Of a stretch of DNA of 11,532 nucleotides, positions 9,801-11,532 are shown one piece after another (within the stretch, counting starts at the first letter, position 1; the number at the start of each line of letters is the position of its first letter). Position numbers and translations under genes: made by a program. Under the pieces are notes generated by a model. That model was not told the origin of the DNA. It saw nothing but the letters and a program-made list of their open reading frames with translations, and made no database searches. Source of the stretch: Micromonospora_J zhanjiangensis. Its GTDB lineage: Bacteria; Actinomycetota; Actinomycetes; Mycobacteriales; Micromonosporaceae. The stretch covers positions 1 to 11,532 of the forward strand of contig NZ_JBHSBN010000061.1 of NCBI RefSeq assembly GCF_042650605.1, written 5' to 3'.

Positions 9801-10840
9801 GCACCAAGGCGATGATCATAGATGCCAACGACTGGAACATCCGATATGGAGGTGTTGGTGGACCCAGTGTCGGCATAGCTTGCACTCTCACGGGTGTCTG
9901 CAAAATCTCTGAAGACCTCAAGGCAGGAAACTACTACGAGGCTGGCTACGGATCGAGCCAACTCGTAGCCGACGTAGCTGTCGCCGTCGTCACCGCAATC
10001 GCGACCGAAGGCGTTGGCGCTGTGATCACAGGTGCCATGGAAGGTATGGAAGCTGCCGGAGCCGCAGGAACGATTGCCCGTTTTTTTCTGAAGGGGTGCA
10101 GAAGCTTCAGTGCTGCAACAAATGTCCTCATGGCGGATGGATCTCACGAGCCGATCGGCGAGCTGAAGGCCGGGGATAAGGTCCGGGCCACCGACCCCGT
10201 AGGTGGTGACGATGGTTCGAGGGAGGTGACCGATGTCTGGGTCCATTCGGACCAATTGGTTAGCATCAGCGTCGGGAACAGCACGATCGCCACAACTGAG
10301 GACCACCTCTACTGGAATCTCACCGACCATCGCTGGGAGCGAGCGGATGAGGTTGACCCCGGCGACCAGCTGCTAACTCCCGATGGGGTGGGCGTCCGCT
10401 TCAACGGTTTGCTCCTCGGTCCAGCCCGAACCGCACCTGCCTACAATCTGACAGTTGCGGGAATTCACACGTACTACGTACTCGCGGGAAAGACGCCCGT
10501 CCTTGTGCACAATGACGGCGATACAACGAGATTGGGGGTCACTCGGACCAATCCACAGGACTGGCGGGACCAGATGCGAATCTGGGATAATGATCCTATA
10601 TATAAGGATATTTTGAGTAAGGGAAATAGGTGGAAAATCGAACACGGCCTAGTTCCAAGGGTTGATAGGCAGTGGGTTGAGTTCTTTCCTGGTGATGCAA
10701 CGAAGATAGGCGAGAAGATCTCAATGCATCACATTGGTGGAACTAAGTTAACCGTACCCCTTCCCGCGAGTCGTCACTTGGAGGCCCACATGCCAGGTGG
10801 ATTCCGCTATAATCCTGGCGGTCCGGGCTGTACGGGTTAG
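3884..10840 (+). CDS. Secreted RHS/YD-repeat polymorphic toxin with HINT domain and nuclease-like C-terminal toxin
   Basis: This is a 2318-residue protein. Residues 1-37 are a signal peptide (basic SRRARLVTRR, hydrophobic AVAAFLTISLLA, likely cut after AVA). An N-terminal region follows, with FTYSYPINVPP at 274 and QASWVGDGW soon after, resembling the shell-forming SpvB/TcB-like parts of RHS proteins. YD repeats run from about 1040 (FDSYGRPIEARDG) to about 1820, for example YDAHGNRATLTD, YDDNGNLQQSTD, YDLAGNVTKET and YDAAGNTITRN. The RHS-associated core is 1824-1901 (PYGAPRG, GARAYDASAGRFVSVDP, YSYANNSPITFSDPTGL). A pre-toxin region (about 1902-2071) contains a hydrophobic Ala/Val-rich stretch from about 2026. 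HINT is 2072-2210 and the toxin tip 2211-2318. In this family the shell encloses the toxin and HINT or core proteolysis frees it to act on neighbouring cells; that role is inferred from the family. The tip is AT-richer than the shell, suggesting exchange. The immunity gene starts 10 bases after the stop. Confidence 0.93.
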   Translation: MVSSRRARLVTRRVSAVAAFLTISLLASMLDVPPAVAKPAEPGPPPTSPGRSVDGVRPVVAKFTRLRDQAKDNYRPTRTGWPAASTADLQLAQPAARAAVGAKSRAKGAPVWAQPVAAKDGRYAGPDRLKIRVLDRSATEAANVNGVLLSITPDAATTGAGTVRVGLDYAQFAEAYGGNYGSRLRLVRLPECALTTPTLASCQTPEPLRSTNDGAARTVSADVSLAAPKQGSGSAVALAAVAGPANDGGIGGTYAATDLKPSGTWSGGGNTGAFTYSYPINVPPAASSLVPDVSLSYDSDSVDGQTASTQAQASWVGDGWSTPRSYIEQTFTSCEDDPEGVPSPVKTPDNCYGGPILTLSMRGSSTALVWDKTKKVWKPEQDNGEVVTQVTNSGNGSGTYNTDYWRVTLRNGSTYEFGRNRLPGWSSGKADTHSVDTVDVYSAHSGDPCYDPAGFSSSVCTMAYRWNLDYVTDVHGNAMSYYYKQNTNYYGRNKGAKDISYVRSSYLDRIDYGFTDGNAYGTVPNRVVFNTGDRCLSGTCQPLNSANKANWPDVPYDLICVQGTDCDIWSPSFFSTVRLTSIEAQQYSTATSKYEPIDSYTLTQTMPATGDITSSTLWLSSIVHTGSDTTAGGSGSPIALPSVSFTGIALANRVDGGTDGLQALNRQRIETITTETGSVIAASYERPNPCTAPVSLNPATNTSSCYPVFWTPTGYTEPFKDWFHKYAVTRVTQTDPVAHGDTSTSYQYLGGAAWHFDENEVVKAKYRTYGQFRGYARTKTFTGDGVNDRRTMAEATYYRGMSKNNNTTVVNVTDSAGGVHEDVNQLAGNTLESTNYLGEGGPIDTSTITSYWVSAATATRARTGVADLTAQLVEPVKTYSRQAITGSGATTWRYIESDQSYDATISSATFGLLQRTYTHTVPIDPAYDQCTSLAYAPVNVGKNLVGLVSETESVSVACGGFTQGTPASVPGSVNTLTAPSSVNRPAQVVSDERTYYDDETFTTTFPQTAKPTRGLVTMSRKAVDWTGGAYTYQTISQAKFDSYGRPIEARDGNANVTLTSYQANSVGLTTGTTVTNALGQVASTTSNPKRGQPRTTTDPNGVITIQEYDALGRATSVWLNSRPTSATPNYKFTYQLLKSGVTATTTQKLSESGGHQDSTTIFDAALRPRQTQAITPQGGRMVTDTFYDTRGWIRETYNGWWDKSTTPNTTLVSAPDLHEKVPSQTQNTYDGLGRAVITVSAKFGLPISTTTTVYNGDRTTVIPPRGGVVNTTVTDPLGRTKELQEYTATPTLNTPTDIFTGTFSVTGGTTTVTKYGYDAHGNRATLTDAGSNTWTATYNLLGQLVSKADPDNGTATLAYDDNGNLQQSTDARGKTVSFTYDKLNRKTGAYFAPVGSQSAANQSAAWVFDNANNAVPGMTNPIGALTTATAYSDGQAYTTQQKGFNVFGGSLGVTVTIPASEGPLAGSYDFTYTYTPNLGLPFKDGYPNKGNLPAETVLHGYAGLLDLPARLTGLNGYGQDVTYDAYGRVNQQTIGGTPGLAYVTNSYDEHDGRLVGQLLTRSASRDKVDEQAYGYDLAGNVTKETSKRFDAPAETQCYEYDKLARLTQAWTATDDCAVTPAAGNASMVGNTIGGGSAYWTSWQLDLLGNRKQQVEHNLTDGTDTTTNYTYDGAGRGQPHTLTSTATTGGASGSTSYTYDAAGNTITRNADKGNQTLAWNDAGKLTGITGGTTGNSSYVYTADGDLLLQKDPGQTILYLPGQQLTLDTKFNTVSGTRYYALPGGGTCIRKASGSSYTFALPNPQGTPSLYLDNTAQTPTWRQYTPYGAPRGASALYPDNHGFLDKPTSPDTGLTMVGARAYDASAGRFVSVDPVLKADDPQQWNGYSYANNSPITFSDPTGLNHEDAQWEFDHPNSKSKAAEDADNGKYDSGSDYDSPYWRWLEFKAGWNDGLKNLIPDKWHGIKSFVRDPMGSTKAMIIDANDWNIRYGGVGGPSVGIACTLTGVCKISEDLKAGNYYEAGYGSSQLVADVAVAVVTAIATEGVGAVITGAMEGMEAAGAAGTIARFFLKGCRSFSAATNVLMADGSHEPIGELKAGDKVRATDPVGGDDGSREVTDVWVHSDQLVSISVGNSTIATTEDHLYWNLTDHRWERADEVDPGDQLLTPDGVGVRFNGLLLGPARTAPAYNLTVAGIHTYYVLAGKTPVLVHNDGDTTRLGVTRTNPQDWRDQMRIWDNDPIYKDILSKGNRWKIEHGLVPRVDRQWVEFFPGDATKIGEKISMHHIGGTKLTVPLPASRHLEAHMPGGFRYNPGGPGCTG
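10097..10513 (+). other. HINT (intein-like) autoprotease domain inside the RHS protein
   Basis: These bases encode residues 2072-2210. Block A is present: nucleophile Cys2072 in GCRSFSAATNVLMADG. Block B is TTEDH, with Thr2137 and His2141. The C-terminal blocks are YNLTVAGIHTYYV and TPVLVHN, ending in His2209-Asn2210. This set is typical of polymorphic-toxin HINT domains, which cut the chain next to the toxin. The next residue is Asp2211 rather than Cys, Ser or Thr, so protein splicing is not expected and C-terminal cleavage at Asn is the likely activity. Confidence 0.88.
10514..10837 (+). other. C-terminal toxin tip, HNH/Endonuclease VII-like nuclease candidate
   Basis: These bases encode residues 2211-2318 (108 residues). 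A polar N-terminal half holds IEHGLVPRVDRQWVEFFPGD. It is followed by ISMHHIGG (His2282-His2283), TVPLPASRHLEAH (His2298, His2302) and the tail MPGGFRYNPGGPGCTG. A double His followed by a PLP...H...H pattern at the end of a polymorphic toxin is typical of HNH/EndoVII (His-Me finger) nuclease tips, so DNase or RNase activity is the likely effect. The precise family could not be named from reading. Base composition is the lowest in the window (about 40% GC over 10561-10620). Confidence 0.6.
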
Positions 10841-10850
10841 GTGGGAATCC

Positions 10851-11282
10851 ATGCGCGAAGATCATCCAATCGACCGCTTGGTTGTCGCGGTAGCAGGAGA
10901 GGTGCCTGAATCGCTTGTTACCGCGATGCGGGCCTCGGCTCGACAACTTGTTAGTCGGCGGCCCTGGATTCTTGGTCCGCCTGAGTTCTTCGACGAACCA
11001 GGATCTCGTGATCGTCGCTCCGTCGGGTTCGCGTTGTCGATCTACACCGCTCGGCCGCCGTGGGGCCACGACCTGGATCGTCAAGTGGACCGCGACCACT
11101 TGGAAGAAGTTAAGGAGCTAATTCGTGAAGTCTGCCGTATCTCGGACGAGCATACGGCAACATTCGTCGTCGATTTCGCCGGTGAATCGATCGGGATGGT
11201 CGAAATCGGCCAGATGGATGACTCGCTCAACGTGGGCCTGATAGGCGAGTGGGAGCGGATCCTGAACGAACCACAAGAGTAG
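10851..11282 (+). CDS. Putative immunity protein for the adjacent RHS toxin
   Basis: This 143-residue protein is acidic (by eye about 28 Asp/Glu against 16 Lys/Arg) and has no signal peptide or membrane segment, so it should be cytoplasmic. It starts MREDHPIDRLVVAVAGEV and ends with a region containing FVVDFAGESIGMVEIGQMD. I do not recognise the family. ATG 10851 lies 10 bases after the RHS stop, with GTGGGA at 10841-10846 as RBS. An in-frame ATG at 10797 inside the toxin would add 18 residues but lacks a site of that quality. A small acidic ORF directly behind a toxin tip is the usual place of a cognate immunity gene, and acidity suits binding a basic nuclease. The role is inferred from position; no motif proves it. 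A terminator follows, so the pair is probably one transcript. Confidence 0.7.
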   Translation: MREDHPIDRLVVAVAGEVPESLVTAMRASARQLVSRRPWILGPPEFFDEPGSRDRRSVGFALSIYTARPPWGHDLDRQVDRDHLEEVKELIREVCRISDEHTATFVVDFAGESIGMVEIGQMDDSLNVGLIGEWERILNEPQE

Positions 11283-11313
11283 GGTTCGAGTCATCGGGCA
11301 CGCTTTTTCGGGG

Positions 11314-11353
11314 AAGACCTGAGCTGTGGGAATGCGGCTCGGGTCTTTCTCGT
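11314..11353 (+). terminator. Rho-independent terminator after the toxin-immunity pair
   Basis: The arms AAGACCTGAGC (11314-11324) and GCTCGGGTCTT (11337-11347) form an 11-pair stem with one G-U pair and a 12-base loop. The sequence after the stem (TCTCGTC) is only moderately T-rich, as is common in high-GC actinobacteria. It lies about 30 bases after the immunity stop codon. Confidence 0.75.
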
Positions 11354-11471
11354 CTCTGGGTGCCGACGCGGGTGAACATCGTTGGGTCCGGCGGCATCCT
11401 CACTGCTAGTGTCGCGTAATTGAGATCTTTTACGTGGCTTGGTGTTACTTCATCCTGGTTGACTTGGGCTC
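11354..11471. other. Non-coding spacer, possible left end of an insertion element
   Basis: I see no gene here. Composition drops around 11410-11460, with ACTGCTAGTGTCGCGTAATT near 11401-11420 and GAGATCTTTTACG after it. This could be the terminal region of a mobile element whose transposase begins at the right edge. The other end lies outside the window, so no inverted repeat can be matched. Confidence 0.2.
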
Positions 11472-11532
11472 GTGGCGTTGACGCAGCAGCAGCGGGTTGA
11501 GCTGTCCAGTCTGGTGGGTGACCGGCGGGTGG
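11472..11532 (+). CDS. Partial ORF entering the right edge, possible transposase N-terminus
   Basis: After an in-frame stop at 11460-11462, a GTG at 11472 opens a frame reading VALTQQQRVELSSLVGDRRV up to the edge. The L-T-x-x-x-R-x-E-L start resembles the N-termini of actinobacterial IS630-type transposases ahead of their helix-turn-helix. Only 20 residues are visible and no clear RBS precedes the GTG, so both the gene and its identity are tentative. Confidence 0.3.
   Translation, partial: MALTQQQRVELSSLVGDRRV

Noticed and set aside
9626..10330. 234-codon minus-strand open frame opposite the pre-toxin and HINT region
   Set aside because: The plus frame holds complete HINT motifs; the antisense product shows no recognisable motif or RBS that would make it a gene.
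10797..10850. ATG 10797 as the immunity start
   Set aside because: It lies within the toxin coding region and lacks a good RBS, whereas ATG 10851 has GTGGGA just upstream and gives a normal short intergenic gap.
10743..11099. 118-codon minus-strand open frame across the toxin-immunity junction
   Set aside because: It is antisense to two better-supported genes and has no recognisable domain.

Overview
This looks like a piece of a high-GC actinomycete chromosome. Third codon positions are strongly G/C, both large proteins have actinobacterial-style signal peptides, and a secreted LamG/FG-GAP protein stands beside a giant secreted RHS/YD-repeat protein. A Micromonospora- or Streptomyces-like soil actinobacterium fits, but that is an inference from style, not from a marker gene.

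Layout. Bases 1-3541 (minus strand) hold the first 1180 codons of a secreted multi-domain protein: signal peptide, conserved N-terminal region, DNRLRE-like region, Ig/FnIII-like region, FG-GAP/VCBS-type repeats and a LamG (jelly-roll) domain. It runs off the left edge. Bases 3542-3883 are a divergent intergenic region with a perfect 6+6 inverted repeat, three GCCGATC copies, a CTTGCAAG palindrome, a weak promoter candidate and a probable 11-residue leader ORF (3801-3836) with its own ribosome binding site. Bases 3884-10840 (plus strand) encode a 2318-residue secreted RHS polymorphic toxin. Its parts in order are signal peptide, N-terminal shell region, YD repeats, RHS core ending in DPTGL, a hydrophobic pre-toxin segment, an intein-like HINT protease domain and a 108-residue nuclease-like toxin with an HH...H...H pattern. 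Ten bases after its stop comes a small acidic protein (10851-11282), the expected cognate immunity protein, then a clear rho-independent terminator (about 11314-11353). The last 180 bases hold little that is certain. An open frame entering the right edge from about 11472 resembles the N-terminus of some transposases.

How the parts fit. The RHS gene and the small gene behind it form a toxin-immunity bicistron closed by a terminator. The conserved RHS shell would carry and expose the toxin tip, HINT would release it by cleavage at an Asn, and the neighbour would protect the producer. Base composition drops sharply after the RHS core (about 67% GC at 8401-8460 against 40% at 10561-10620, counted by eye), which is what a swapped toxin tip looks like. 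The divergent LamG protein is probably also secreted. Any functional link to the toxin is conjecture.

The overall architecture belongs to a known class, the RHS polymorphic toxins with HINT. The less familiar parts are the toxin tip family, the immunity protein and the candidate leader peptide plus repeats in front of the RHS gene.
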